The notes: generated from the sequence alone by a model not told the origin. A stretch of DNA of 64,000 nucleotides from an uncultured Lachnospiraceae bacterium (GCA_902779395.1 CACZBK010000022.1:1-64000), one strand, 5' to 3'. Counted from the first letter of the stretch, positions 34,220 to 42,590 are shown. Translations and numbers: made by a program.

Positions 34220-35221
34220 TCATCTTCTGCGTGAAAGCATCATATATATTACCACAGGTACCAGGAGCACAGCTGTAACGGAACTGATGCTCACTTCCGT
34301 AGGTGCAAATATGTTCCTGGCCAGACAGTCGCACAGCAGGGTCACAGCGCTGCCGCCGATAAAAGCAGCAGGCACGAGCACCTTAGGTTCGGAGGTTTTG
34401 AACGAAAGCCTCATAAGATGCGGCACGGCAATACCTACGAAGGAGATCGGCCCTGCAAAGGCCACTACACAGGCCGATAAAAGGCTGGCTGTAAGTATCA
34501 GCATCACCCGCAGAAGTGTGATATTCACGCCCATGTTCCTTGCATATGCTTCACCCAGACGGTAAGCCCCCATGGGTTTTGACATAAGAAAAGCTGTTAT
34601 CAGGCATATAGCGCTTATAATGCTCATCTGTGTTACGCCGGACCAGTTAATGCCTGATAAAGACCCCATCGACCAGTTATGAAGATTGACTATGTTTGAG
34701 TCATCGGCAAAGGTCACCAGAAGGTCGGTCACGGCAGAACAGATATAGCCTGTCATGATCCCGCACACCACCAGAATGCTCATATTCCGTGCCTTAAAAG
34801 ATATCATAAGCACAAAGCCCATCACAGCCAGCGATCCGAGAAATGCGGCGCCTATCATGCCTGCCGATCCCGGGTTTTTCCCTTTTGATAAAAAGAATAT
34901 CATAAGGAGCGCTACAGTGAGCTTTGCGCCGGACGATACTCCAAGCACAAAAGGGCCCACGATAGGATTGTCAAAAAAGGTCTGCAGCAGATAGCCCGAT
35001 AAGGCAAGTGCCCCGCCCAATACTATCGCCGCTGCGATGCGCGGCAGTCTGATATTATAGATCACAGGATAATAGGGTGATGAATCCTTTCCGCTTAAAA
35101 GGATCGAAAATATCTCAGGAAGCTTTAAAGAAACGGTACCCGCAGCCAGATTAACGGCTGTGAGCACCAGCAGAAGTACAAGCAATATGATAAAGATAAG
35201 AGCACATCTTTTCTTACTCAT
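34220..35221 (-). CDS. ABC transporter permease, BtuC/FecCD family
   Basis: A 333-residue multi-pass permease (about ten transmembrane segments) for vitamin B12, siderophore or heme-type ligands. Family features are LRLPRIAAAIVLGGALALSGYLLQTFFDNPIVGPFVLGVSSGAKL (close to the usual NPLADPxxLG block) and GPISFVGIAVPHLMRL near the C-terminus. It sits 7 nt after the binding-protein gene and before the ABC-ATPase/CobQ fusion. Ligand is inferred as a corrinoid or precursor from context only. Confidence 0.93.
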   Translation of the reverse strand: MSKKRCALIFIILLVLLLVLTAVNLAAGTVSLKLPEIFSILLSGKDSSPYYPVIYNIRLPRIAAAIVLGGALALSGYLLQTFFDNPIVGPFVLGVSSGAKLTVALLMIFFLSKGKNPGSAGMIGAAFLGSLAVMGFVLMISFKARNMSILVVCGIMTGYICSAVTDLLVTFADDSNIVNLHNWSMGSLSGINWSGVTQMSIISAICLITAFLMSKPMGAYRLGEAYARNMGVNITLLRVMLILTASLLSACVVAFAGPISFVGIAVPHLMRLSFKTSEPKVLVPAAFIGGSAVTLLCDCLARNIFAPTEVSISSVTAVLLVPVVIYMMLSRRR

Positions 35222-35228
35222 ACGGATA

Positions 35229-36779
35229 TCATTCCAGTCTGTTTAAATATATCGTTTTTTCCCCGCTTCCGGTCAGTACATTGTTCAGATCGTTCATAAA
35301 CTGTGCCATGCCGGTAGTCTGCTGGAAGAAGTTTCTGGAGGTGCAGTAAACCTCTCTGTTTTTTACTGCCTTAAAATCGGCGAACAGTTCATTCTTGCCC
35401 AGCAGTTCCGAAAGAGAACCTATCTCCCCGCCTATCGTACTGTTATAGATCAGCACATCCGCATCCTTTGCCTGCAGATAGAAATCCTCCATCTGCATGT
35501 TCATCGAAGACATAAGCGCAGCATTATCGCTGCCGGCTTTAATGATATACTCCCCTCCGGACAGATCGATCATCCTGCTTATATAATCACCCGGCCTGCG
35601 CACATTGACAGTACCTGCTGCAGTCACATGAAAGAAGGCCACACTCCGTCCCGTGGACGGTTTATCCATCACAGCCTCGGTCTTTATACGCTGCTCATCA
35701 TAATATGCGTCTGCGGCTTCCTGCTTACCAAATAATACACCATAAAGCCTTATCCATTCAAGTCTGCCAAGCGGATGCGGTTCATAACTTGACATCTCCA
35801 CCATCACAGGGATCCCCAGCTCCTCTATCTTTTCCTTTACCGCAGGCTCATGATAGATCATGGTATTCTCTATAGCAAGATCACAGCCACGGCTTATCAG
35901 TGTTTCATAATCAGGTGCCCTGTATTTGCCGATATAGACCAGGTCTCCGCTGTTCAGAGCATTCTTTGCCTCATCCACATACCAGCCGGCTGCATCTGTA
36001 GAGCACATGCTGATATTATCAAGAGCTCCTGCTGCGCGTACCAGATCCATGGCGGATGTAGATGCCAGATAGACATTCTGCGGCGTTTTTTCCAGGACTG
36101 TCACATTCCCCGGCAGGTCTTTGGGTATATCCGCAGCGGATGCGGGCAGCAGATAGTTTCCGCCTCCGCAGATACTGATCAGCTTAGTATCACCGTATAA
36201 GCTTATCTTAAACATCTTTGCATATTTAAGTTCCACTTCTCCTGTCTTTGCAAGTCCCGGGATATTCACATCATCAAAAACCGCCCCTGCCGCATCAAAA
36301 CCATCGTCTTCCTCCGCCGGGACATCATCCTTCTCCCAGTATATGACATATTCGATCTCATGAGGCGTACTCATGGCGGTAGTATCCGCAATGATGTTCA
36401 TGGGCTCGTCGATGCTCTTTACAGGCACGGTAAAGCTCGACTCTTCGCCCGGTGTCTCGTTATCGTAACGCACACCGTCCACGATCATATAATCGTAGTT
36501 CTTACTGTTCCAGACTAAGACGGCCTTCATATCTCCCCCCGATACCTTTACCGTTACAGGCGATTTTATATACGCCTTTCCGGAGCCGCCTTCCAGTCTG
36601 ATGTCAACAGATAAAGTACCATCCTTAAGCTCTGTCCCTGCGGCTGCACCAGCTTCTTCACCGTACGGAGACGGCGCTGCGTCAGAGGAAATGCCCTCTT
36701 CATAAGAACTAACCCCCCGTGATTCACAGGAGGTTAGCATGAATAAACATATTAAGCTTAAAAGAATAAATCTTCTCAT
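35229..36779 (-). CDS. ABC substrate-binding lipoprotein with an N-terminal NEAT-like domain
   Basis: 516 residues. A lipoprotein signal ends in LTSC (Cys18), followed by an acidic Ser/Ala-rich spacer. A beta-rich domain at about 52-160 (LKDGTLSVDIRLEGGSGKAY, FTVPVKSIDEPMNI) looks like a NEAT or iron-transport-associated domain. The C-terminal half (about 170-516) is a class III periplasmic-binding-protein fold of the BtuF/FecB type, with two lobes and EPHPLGRLEWIRLYG at the hinge region. It would sit on the outer face of the membrane and pass a ligand to the adjacent permease. The start overlaps the cbiK stop. Ligand unproven. Confidence 0.86.
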   Translation of the reverse strand: MRRFILLSLICLFMLTSCESRGVSSYEEGISSDAAPSPYGEEAGAAAGTELKDGTLSVDIRLEGGSGKAYIKSPVTVKVSGGDMKAVLVWNSKNYDYMIVDGVRYDNETPGEESSFTVPVKSIDEPMNIIADTTAMSTPHEIEYVIYWEKDDVPAEEDDGFDAAGAVFDDVNIPGLAKTGEVELKYAKMFKISLYGDTKLISICGGGNYLLPASAADIPKDLPGNVTVLEKTPQNVYLASTSAMDLVRAAGALDNISMCSTDAAGWYVDEAKNALNSGDLVYIGKYRAPDYETLISRGCDLAIENTMIYHEPAVKEKIEELGIPVMVEMSSYEPHPLGRLEWIRLYGVLFGKQEAADAYYDEQRIKTEAVMDKPSTGRSVAFFHVTAAGTVNVRRPGDYISRMIDLSGGEYIIKAGSDNAALMSSMNMQMEDFYLQAKDADVLIYNSTIGGEIGSLSELLGKNELFADFKAVKNREVYCTSRNFFQQTTGMAQFMNDLNNVLTGSGEKTIYLNRLE

Positions 36780-38416
36780 ACAGGGCTTGATACTATCACC
36801 TTATGATCATACCATTTTCCTTTGGTACCGATAAGTGCCAGATCGAATTCCTTATCAAGATAAGGAACAGGGACATCAAAACCGTTAACTTCATCAGTAG
36901 TGCCGTCGCTGTACTTTACGGTATCAACGGTAGGGTTGAGCAGTACTGCGCCTGCCTTCTGCGCATCATCAGCAGTTCCGGGGAACAGGTTTACGATACT
37001 CTTTGATACAAGGCTGATATGTATGCTCATCTTGCCATCCTTTACGGTAAGCTCTCCCATATCATTAAGCTCCTCGTTTACCTTAAACATGGAGCTGTCG
37101 GTTGTGAACTTCACCTGGTATTTTCCGTCTTCCAGAACACTTGACTTTGCAACCACGCCGGATTCCCTGATAGCTGCTGCGGTGTGATCCACGTAAAGCT
37201 GCTGCACTGCTTCGATACGGCCCAGACCTGCTATCTGGCATTCGATGCTGTCAAAGGAACCGTCTGCTGTGAACATGCTCTTCCAGGAATCCTCATCATC
37301 ACCTGCCATATCATTATTTGCATGATCGCCTGCCACAACCATGAGGGGTCTTAAGATAACCTTCTTATAACCGGCTTCCTTAACTGCCTCAATGATATTC
37401 TCGCATGCGGTCTCTTCGGGCTCGCCCTCTACGGTACCCACGAATACATTATCATATCCCAGCTTATCCATCTGAGTGGCCATCTGTGAATAGCTTACCT
37501 TTGCGGTATGTGCTGTTCCATGACCCATGAATACAAATGCAACGCCGTCTTCATCCGCTGCCTTAAGTGAATCAAAATCTGCCGCAGCTACCGCCTCTGC
37601 TACAAGCGCCTCAGCCACTGCCTTCTTATCTTCATTGATCACGGTGGCATCCGAACCTACTTCTCCCAGAAGAGGCTCTGCAACCACCAGCTGTTCAAAG
37701 TTATCAGAGTAGTCTTCAACTGCAGCTATTATCTCATCATACTCTGCACCATGCATAAGGTGAGTGGGCTGTATTATAAGATTCTTAACTCCGTTTGCTA
37801 CTGCACGCTCAAGTGCCTGCTCCATGTTATCGATCTTCTCATTATCTCTTGCCTGTACATGATTGATGATGATCTGCGCGGTAAAAGCACGTCTTACATC
37901 CCAGCCGGGATTTGCTGCTGCGATAGCCTTTTCTACAGAACTGATATCCTGCGCACGGCTGTCGTTAAATGATGTACCGAAGCTTACGACAAGGATCTCG
38001 TTCTCACCTATACCGTCTGCATTGAGCGGATCATCCTTTGATGCATCGCCGGTATCACGGCCGAAGTAATCGGGATCGGCATCCTCGCCCTCTACCAGCT
38101 CCTTCTGGGCATCGGTAAGAGCATCCCATGCTGCCTTTGCTGCAGCACACTGTGCGTCGGTCTCATCGGTACGCTCCTGAACGTAGATAGCATCGATCAG
38201 ATCCGCTACTTCCGCAGCCCTGTCTTCATCACTTACTTCAGGCTCTGTGGGCTCTGCTTCAGGCGCAGGTGTTTCCTCTGCTTCGGGTGTGGGTGCCTCA
38301 GTCGGTGTCTCAACTACCGGTGCGGGATTGTTTGTTTCACCGGATGTACAGCCTGCGAGTGAAAGCACTGCTGCAGCGCTTAGGCCCAATACTCTTGCTA
38401 CGAAACTTTTCTTCAT
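36776..38416 (-). CDS. cbiK: Surface lipoprotein sirohydrochlorin cobaltochelatase (CbiK) with a C-terminal NEAT-like domain
   Basis: 546 residues from ATG 38416, with AAGGAGGAG upstream. A lipoprotein signal ends in SLAGC (Cys23), followed by a long Pro/Glu/Thr spacer (to about 62) and a small helical region (AAKAAWDALTDAQKELVEG, about 91-110). The CbiK domain (about 138-420) has ILVVSFGTSFNDSR and the metal ligands His299 (MGHG), Glu330 (TVEGEPE) and His365 (AGDHANND). A beta-rich C-terminal domain (about 425-545) ends with FDVPVPYLDKEFDLAL. CbiK inserts cobalt into sirohydrochlorin, normally in the cytosol, so export is odd. First gene after the cobalamin riboswitch and its terminator. Confidence 0.92.
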   Translation of the reverse strand: MKKSFVARVLGLSAAAVLSLAGCTSGETNNPAPVVETPTEAPTPEAEETPAPEAEPTEPEVSDEDRAAEVADLIDAIYVQERTDETDAQCAAAKAAWDALTDAQKELVEGEDADPDYFGRDTGDASKDDPLNADGIGENEILVVSFGTSFNDSRAQDISSVEKAIAAANPGWDVRRAFTAQIIINHVQARDNEKIDNMEQALERAVANGVKNLIIQPTHLMHGAEYDEIIAAVEDYSDNFEQLVVAEPLLGEVGSDATVINEDKKAVAEALVAEAVAAADFDSLKAADEDGVAFVFMGHGTAHTAKVSYSQMATQMDKLGYDNVFVGTVEGEPEETACENIIEAVKEAGYKKVILRPLMVVAGDHANNDMAGDDEDSWKSMFTADGSFDSIECQIAGLGRIEAVQQLYVDHTAAAIRESGVVAKSSVLEDGKYQVKFTTDSSMFKVNEELNDMGELTVKDGKMSIHISLVSKSIVNLFPGTADDAQKAGAVLLNPTVDTVKYSDGTTDEVNGFDVPVPYLDKEFDLALIGTKGKWYDHKVIVSSPV

Positions 38417-38435
38417 AACTTTTCTCCTCCTTATA

Positions 38436-38466
38436 ATAAAAAACTCACTTAAATGTTTAAGTGAGT
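38436..38466 (-). terminator. Riboswitch-controlled intrinsic terminator before cbiK
   Basis: Perfect 11-bp stem ACTCACTTAAA with TTTAAGTGAGT (38466-38456 and 38453-38443) and a 2-nt loop, followed on the minus strand by TTTTTTATTA. It lies between the cobalamin aptamer and the cbiK ribosome site, so it is the likely OFF structure of the expression platform. Confidence 0.9.
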
Positions 38467-38494
38467 AATTTCCATACAAAAACAATGAAACCTT

Positions 38495-38512
38495 AAACCT
38501 CAGATGAGGTTT
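38495..38512 (-). promoter_or_regulatory. Hairpin in the riboswitch expression platform
   Basis: Stem AAACCTC (38495-38501) with GAGGTTT (38506-38512), extendable through ACAAAAAC/GTTTTTGT arms. It lies between the aptamer and the terminator and is a candidate for the alternative structure that competes with one of them. Confidence 0.5.
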
Positions 38513-38567
38513 TTGTTCCATTCTTTACCGTACGACCAATTACTCGTGGCCCCGAAATCTCTTTCGT

Positions 38568-38758
38568 GTACCGGCATAACGGCAGGTCTCCTGGCTTTAG
38601 CATCATCATGCTGTGAACGCCTTCCCGGTCTCCCAGTGACTGCAGCATCTACATGCTGCCTGTTCATGCACTCCGCTTACACAGTGACGAGTTCGCACAG
38701 GCCTCACACCTGTTTCCCTTTTAACCCTCGTATCATATACACTCAGATACTCCGGCAC
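38568..38758 (-). ncRNA. Cobalamin riboswitch (aptamer)
   Basis: Minus-strand features of the B12 aptamer are present in order: a closing stem GUGCCGG/CCGGUAC (38758-38752 with 38574-38568), the GUAUC...GAUAC stem, UUAAAAGGGAA (about 38724-38714), GUCACUG, GGGAAGGC (about 38626-38619) and the B12 box GCCAGGAGACCUGCC (38595-38581). It is followed by an intrinsic terminator and then cbiK, so ligand binding should switch off the downstream corrin genes. The closing stem begins 31 nt after the infA stop codon, with no terminator and no convincing promoter between them. Confidence 0.96.
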
Positions 38759-38789
38759 CGTCAGCCATATATTCTTTTTTTACAGCTTC

Positions 38790-39008
38790 TTACTTATCTC
38801 TCCAGGTGATACGTCCTTTAGAGAGATCATAAGGGGAAAGTTCCATAGTAACCTTATCCCCCGGAAGGATCTTAATAAAGTTCTGACGAAGCTTACCGCT
38901 TATATGTGCAAGAACTTCATGACCGTTCTCAAGCTGTACCTTAAACATAGTGTTTGGCAGCTTTTCCGTTACGGTTCCCTCGATCTCAATAACATCTGCT
39001 TTAGACAT
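38790..39008 (-). CDS. infA: Translation initiation factor IF-1
   Basis: A 72-residue OB-fold factor that occupies the A site during initiation. The sequence is canonical ([67 protein letters not shown]). It overlaps the KOW gene by 8 bp. It is the last translation gene of the S10/spc unit here; the next gene downstream is cbiK rather than the expected rpmJ. Confidence 0.99.
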   Translation of the reverse strand: MSKADVIEIEGTVTEKLPNTMFKVQLENGHEVLAHISGKLRQNFIKILPGDKVTMELSPYDLSKGRITWRDK

Positions 39009-39291
39009 TATCCTCCTCCTTGGTATTTTGCAAAACTTTTTTATACTCCCTGATCAGTTTCCTGACCGATATATCATCCGGCTTCTTATCATTAAACAGG
39101 CTGTTATCATAACCGTTTATAAGAAGAGCCAGGTGTTTTTTATTTTTCTTTTTGGGTTTATCGATGCTCCTGTGTTTTCCGTCGCACAGATACGCATATC
39201 TCTCATCCTCGGAAAGCACATAGCTTATCTCTCCCAGATCATGGCCGGCACGGCTCCTGACCAGAAACCCGCTGAACTTTTCCCTGCTCAT
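39001..39291 (-). CDS. KOW-domain RNA-binding protein
   Basis: A 96-residue basic protein with a short KOW/L14e-like beta domain at the N-terminus ([46 protein letters not shown]) and a charged helical tail. Proteins of this type sit between map and infA in many Clostridia, as here. The likely role is ribosome or RNA binding; no function has been shown to my knowledge. It starts 13 nt after map. Confidence 0.85.
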   Translation of the reverse strand: MSREKFSGFLVRSRAGHDLGEISYVLSEDERYAYLCDGKHRSIDKPKKKNKKHLALLINGYDNSLFNDKKPDDISVRKLIREYKKVLQNTKEEDNV

Positions 39292-39304
39292 TGAATAAAG
39301 CCCC

Positions 39305-40057
39305 TTAATATAAGCTTAATATCTCGGGATCGCCGTCAGTGATAAGAATGGTATTTTCATAGTGTGCGGAGGGTGAACCATCCTCACTTACCACTGTCCA
39401 TTCATCGTCCTCCCATACCACATCACCGCGCCCTAAATTGATCATGGGCTCTACAGCAAGTGTCATGCCCGGCAGCAGTTTGGGTCCTCTTCTGCTCTGA
39501 CGGAAATTGGGGATCTGCGGATCCTCATGCAGCTCGGTTCCTACTCCGTGTCCTACAAGGTCACGCACTATACCATATCCGAACTTTGAAATATAATCAT
39601 CAATGGCATTTGATATATCATAAAGATGATTACCTGCACGTGCCATCTTGATCCCTTCAAAGAAGCTGTTCCTGGTCTCGTCGATAAGCTGCTGCTTTTC
39701 TGCCGAGATCTTTCCTACGCCATAAGTACGTGCGGCATCGGAATGGTAACCTTTATAGATAAGCCCTGCATCTATCGAAACTATATCGCCTTCATGCAAG
39801 ACCTTCTCCTTACCGGGTATCCCGTGTACTACCTCATCATTAACGGATACACAGATCTGGGCCGGATATCCTTCATAGTTATAAAAGTTTGACACTACGT
39901 CGTGCTTCTTTAAAAACTCAGCAGCCAGGTTATCCAGCTCTATGGTAGGCAGTCCCGGACGTATTATCTTTTCAAGTTCCCTGTGCATATCACATAACAT
40001 ATGGTTGGATATGCGCATTAATTCTATCTCTCTGGGAGATTTGATCGAAATCGACAT
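39305..40057 (-). CDS. map: Type I methionine aminopeptidase
   Basis: Removes the N-terminal Met from nascent proteins. The 250-residue product has the metal ligands in [23 protein letters not shown] (two Asp), [17 protein letters not shown] (His), [12 protein letters not shown] (Glu) and [12 protein letters not shown] (Glu). Short form without an N-terminal extension. It lies 19 nt after adk. Confidence 0.98.
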   Translation of the reverse strand: MSISIKSPREIELMRISNHMLCDMHRELEKIIRPGLPTIELDNLAAEFLKKHDVVSNFYNYEGYPAQICVSVNDEVVHGIPGKEKVLHEGDIVSIDAGLIYKGYHSDAARTYGVGKISAEKQQLIDETRNSFFEGIKMARAGNHLYDISNAIDDYISKFGYGIVRDLVGHGVGTELHEDPQIPNFRQSRRGPKLLPGMTLAVEPMINLGRGDVVWEDDEWTVVSEDGSPSAHYENTILITDGDPEILSLY

Positions 40058-40076
40058 TTTTATTCAAGCCTCAACA

Positions 40077-40718
40077 TCATCCTAAAATCTTTTTGATATC
40101 CTCAAATACCTCTGCGGAATCTTTTGTCCCGTCAACTTCTTTAAGAACACCCTTGTTACTGTAAAAATCTATAAGGGGCTGTGTCTGCTGATGATAGATC
40201 GCAAGACGGTTCTTTACTGTCTCCTCTTTATCATCATCGCGAAGTATAAGCTCACTGCCGCAGGCATCACAGATACCCTCTTTCTTAGGCGGAATGTGCA
40301 CGATATGATAGGTTGCGCCGCAGTTTACACATGCACGTCTTCCGCTCATACGCTTAACGATGTTCTCGTCAGGCACTTCCACATCTATAGCATAATCTAT
40401 CTTCTCGCCAAGCTTGGTGAGCTCGGCATCAAGTACCTCAGCCTGAGGTATGGTACGGGGGAAACCGTCCAGAACATATCCGTTCTTACAGTCTTCCTGT
40501 GCCACTCTGTCTAAAAGGATACGTACGGTAAGCTCATCGGGTACAAGCTCTCCCTTATCCATATATGTCTTAGCCTCAAGGCCAAGAGGAGTACCGCCCT
40601 TTACATTTGCACGAAAGATATCTCCGGTGGAAACATGAGGCAGTCCGTAGGAAGATGCGATCATCTTCGCCTGAGTGCCCTTGCCGGCACCGGGTGCTCC
40701 AAGCATAACAATTTTCAT
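40077..40718 (-). CDS. adk: Adenylate kinase, zinc-lid form
   Basis: Interconverts AMP, ADP and ATP. The 213-residue product has the P-loop GAPGAGKGTQAKMI, YVLDGFPRTIPQAE, and a long lid with four Cys (CVNCGATYHIVHIPPKKEGICDACG) that bind structural zinc, as in many Gram-positive bacteria. It is separated from secY by 79 nt that hold an attenuator-like hairpin. Confidence 0.98.
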   Translation of the reverse strand: MKIVMLGAPGAGKGTQAKMIASSYGLPHVSTGDIFRANVKGGTPLGLEAKTYMDKGELVPDELTVRILLDRVAQEDCKNGYVLDGFPRTIPQAEVLDAELTKLGEKIDYAIDVEVPDENIVKRMSGRRACVNCGATYHIVHIPPKKEGICDACGSELILRDDDKEETVKNRLAIYHQQTQPLIDFYSNKGVLKEVDGTKDSAEVFEDIKKILG

Positions 40719-40741
40719 TTTGCTAACCCCTTTCTTTTTAA

Positions 40742-40779
40742 AACTATAAAACCCGCGAGGCTTATTAAAAGCCCCGCGG
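40742..40779 (-). terminator. Attenuator-like hairpin between secY and adk
   Basis: Stem CCGCGGGGCTT/AAGCCTCGCGG (40779-40769 with 40763-40753; one mismatch) with a 5-nt loop, followed on the minus strand by GTTTTATAGTTTT. It looks like an intrinsic terminator inside the operon. Partial termination would lower adk, map and infA relative to the ribosomal genes. Confidence 0.75.
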
Positions 40780-40797
40780 TCATACCTTCACAATTTC

Positions 40798-42117
40798 TTA
40801 TGAATTCAGGAATCCCTTGTAGTTACGCTCTACCATCATGGTCTCTACCTGACGGATAGATTCAAGAACTACGCTGACAATGATTATAAGAGATGTTCCT
40901 GCAAAAGTAACGCTTGCACCGAAGATACCATTGAACACGATGGGTATAACAACCACTATGAACAGGCCCACGGCACCGATGAAGATTATATACTGCAGAA
41001 TATTGTTGAGATATTCTGTAGTAGGTTTGCCGGGACGTACACCCGGAACAAAACCGCCTCTCTTCTTCAGGTTATCCGATATAAGAACCGGATTGAAGGT
41101 TATTGCGGTATAGAAGTATGCAAAGAAGATAACAAGTACTATATACAGCAACAGACCTAAAGTATAATAAGGAGTTTCAGCTTTAAACCAGTAGCTGGAC
41201 TGAAGCGCCTTAAGGATATGACTCCATACTCCCGTACCCGGATCAAGATTGAACATACTCCAGATGATCACGGGGAACTGCATTATGGATGATGCAAAGA
41301 TCACGGGCATAACGCCTGAGGTATTAACTCTTAAGGGAATATGATTGGTATTTCCCATAGCCGCGATACGGCTGTTATTGCTGCGTCCGTTATAATGTAC
41401 GGGGATCTTGCGGATACCGTCATTTAACAGGATGGTAAGTATAACGGTGATAAGTATGACACCGATTATTATGATAGCTGCAAGTATAGCACGTCCAACA
41501 TTGCTTGCCGATGTAACAAACTGTGTAAACAGACCGGTGATATCAGCGATTATACGTGATGCTATATTAAACACCAGTATGATAGAAGATCCGTTACCTA
41601 CACCTTTTTCAGTGATCTGCTCACCAAGCCACATTACAAATGCAGAACCGGCTGTAAGAGCTGCTACGGTAGCGATAACATTAAGTACATTGAAATCACG
41701 AAGCAGTCCCTTCTGACCGAAACCTACTGCCATACCGATAGCCTCGAACAGTGCAAGGCCGATGGTAGCATAACGTGTTGCCTCCTGGATCTTGGCATGT
41801 CCGTCTTCTTCCTTGCTCATTTCCTCCAGTTTAGGAATTGAAAGAGTGAGCATCTGTATGATGATGGATGCCATGATGTAAGGTGTGATACCTAATGCAA
41901 ACACGGACATGCTTGTGAATGAACCACCCGTGAATGCATCAAAGAAATTAAATGCATCTCCGCTCTGTTGTGCAAACCACTGCTGGAAATACGTAGGATC
42001 CGTACCCGGCACAGGTAACTGGCTGCCCAGTCTTACGATGAGCAAAGCCAGTATTGTGTAGAACAGCCTCTTACGGATATCCTTGATCTTAAATGCGTTA
42101 ACCAAAGTCCGAAACAT
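40798..42117 (-). CDS. secY: Preprotein translocase subunit SecY
   Basis: Channel subunit of the Sec translocon. The 439-residue, ten-helix membrane protein has PVPGTDPTYFQQWF, GSFTSMSVFALGITPYIMASIIIQ (plug and helix 2 region) and the C-terminal QVETMMVERNYKGFL. It follows rplO by 32 nt in the standard position. Confidence 0.98.
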   Translation of the reverse strand: MFRTLVNAFKIKDIRKRLFYTILALLIVRLGSQLPVPGTDPTYFQQWFAQQSGDAFNFFDAFTGGSFTSMSVFALGITPYIMASIIIQMLTLSIPKLEEMSKEEDGHAKIQEATRYATIGLALFEAIGMAVGFGQKGLLRDFNVLNVIATVAALTAGSAFVMWLGEQITEKGVGNGSSIILVFNIASRIIADITGLFTQFVTSASNVGRAILAAIIIIGVILITVILTILLNDGIRKIPVHYNGRSNNSRIAAMGNTNHIPLRVNTSGVMPVIFASSIMQFPVIIWSMFNLDPGTGVWSHILKALQSSYWFKAETPYYTLGLLLYIVLVIFFAYFYTAITFNPVLISDNLKKRGGFVPGVRPGKPTTEYLNNILQYIIFIGAVGLFIVVVIPIVFNGIFGASVTFAGTSLIIIVSVVLESIRQVETMMVERNYKGFLNS

Positions 42118-42149
42118 ATAGTATCCTCCGAAAGATATGGCAGGAAGTC

Positions 42150-42590
42150 TTATTCGACTTCAACGCTGCCGCCTGCTGCTTCAATCTTTTCCTTAGCCGT
42201 AGCGCTTACAGCATAAAGCTTAACAGTAAGCTTCTTGCTGATCTCGCCGTTTCCGAGAAGTTTAACGCCATCTCTTGCATTGCTGATAACGCCCTTCTCA
42301 AGAAGGCTTTCTGCAGTAACGGTATCTCCGTTCTCGAATACTTCAAGACGGTTTACGTTGATAGCAACGATGTCTAAAGTATTACGATTCTTGAAGCCCC
42401 TCTTGGGGATACGACGGTACAGAGGCATCTGACCACCTTCGAAACCGATTCTGGGTGCTCCGCTTCTTGCCTTCTGTCCTTTATGACCCTTACCTGCGGT
42501 CTTGCCGTTTCCGGATCCATGACCGCGGCCGCGTCTGAAGTTGTCGCTGTGTTTGGACCCGTCCGCGGGTCTTAAATTAGCTAAATCCAT
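42150..42590 (-). CDS. rplO: 50S ribosomal protein L15
   Basis: 146 residues with the glycine-rich N-terminal extension ([26 protein letters not shown]), the conserved [20 protein letters not shown] and a C-terminal globular part ending [13 protein letters not shown]. Normal length and position between rpmD and secY. Confidence 0.98.
   Translation of the reverse strand: MDLANLRPADGSKHSDNFRRGRGHGSGNGKTAGKGHKGQKARSGAPRIGFEGGQMPLYRRIPKRGFKNRNTLDIVAINVNRLEVFENGDTVTAESLLEKGVISNARDGVKLLGNGEISKKLTVKLYAVSATAKEKIEAAGGSVEVE

Noticed and set aside
34086-34334. 82-codon minus-strand frame across the permease-ABC junction
   Set aside because: Overlaps two well-supported genes in another frame and resembles nothing known.
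38417-38521. Thirty-five-codon extension of the cbiK frame upstream of 38416
   Set aside because: It covers the riboswitch terminator; the ATG at 38416 has AAGGAGGAG upstream and begins a proper lipoprotein signal.
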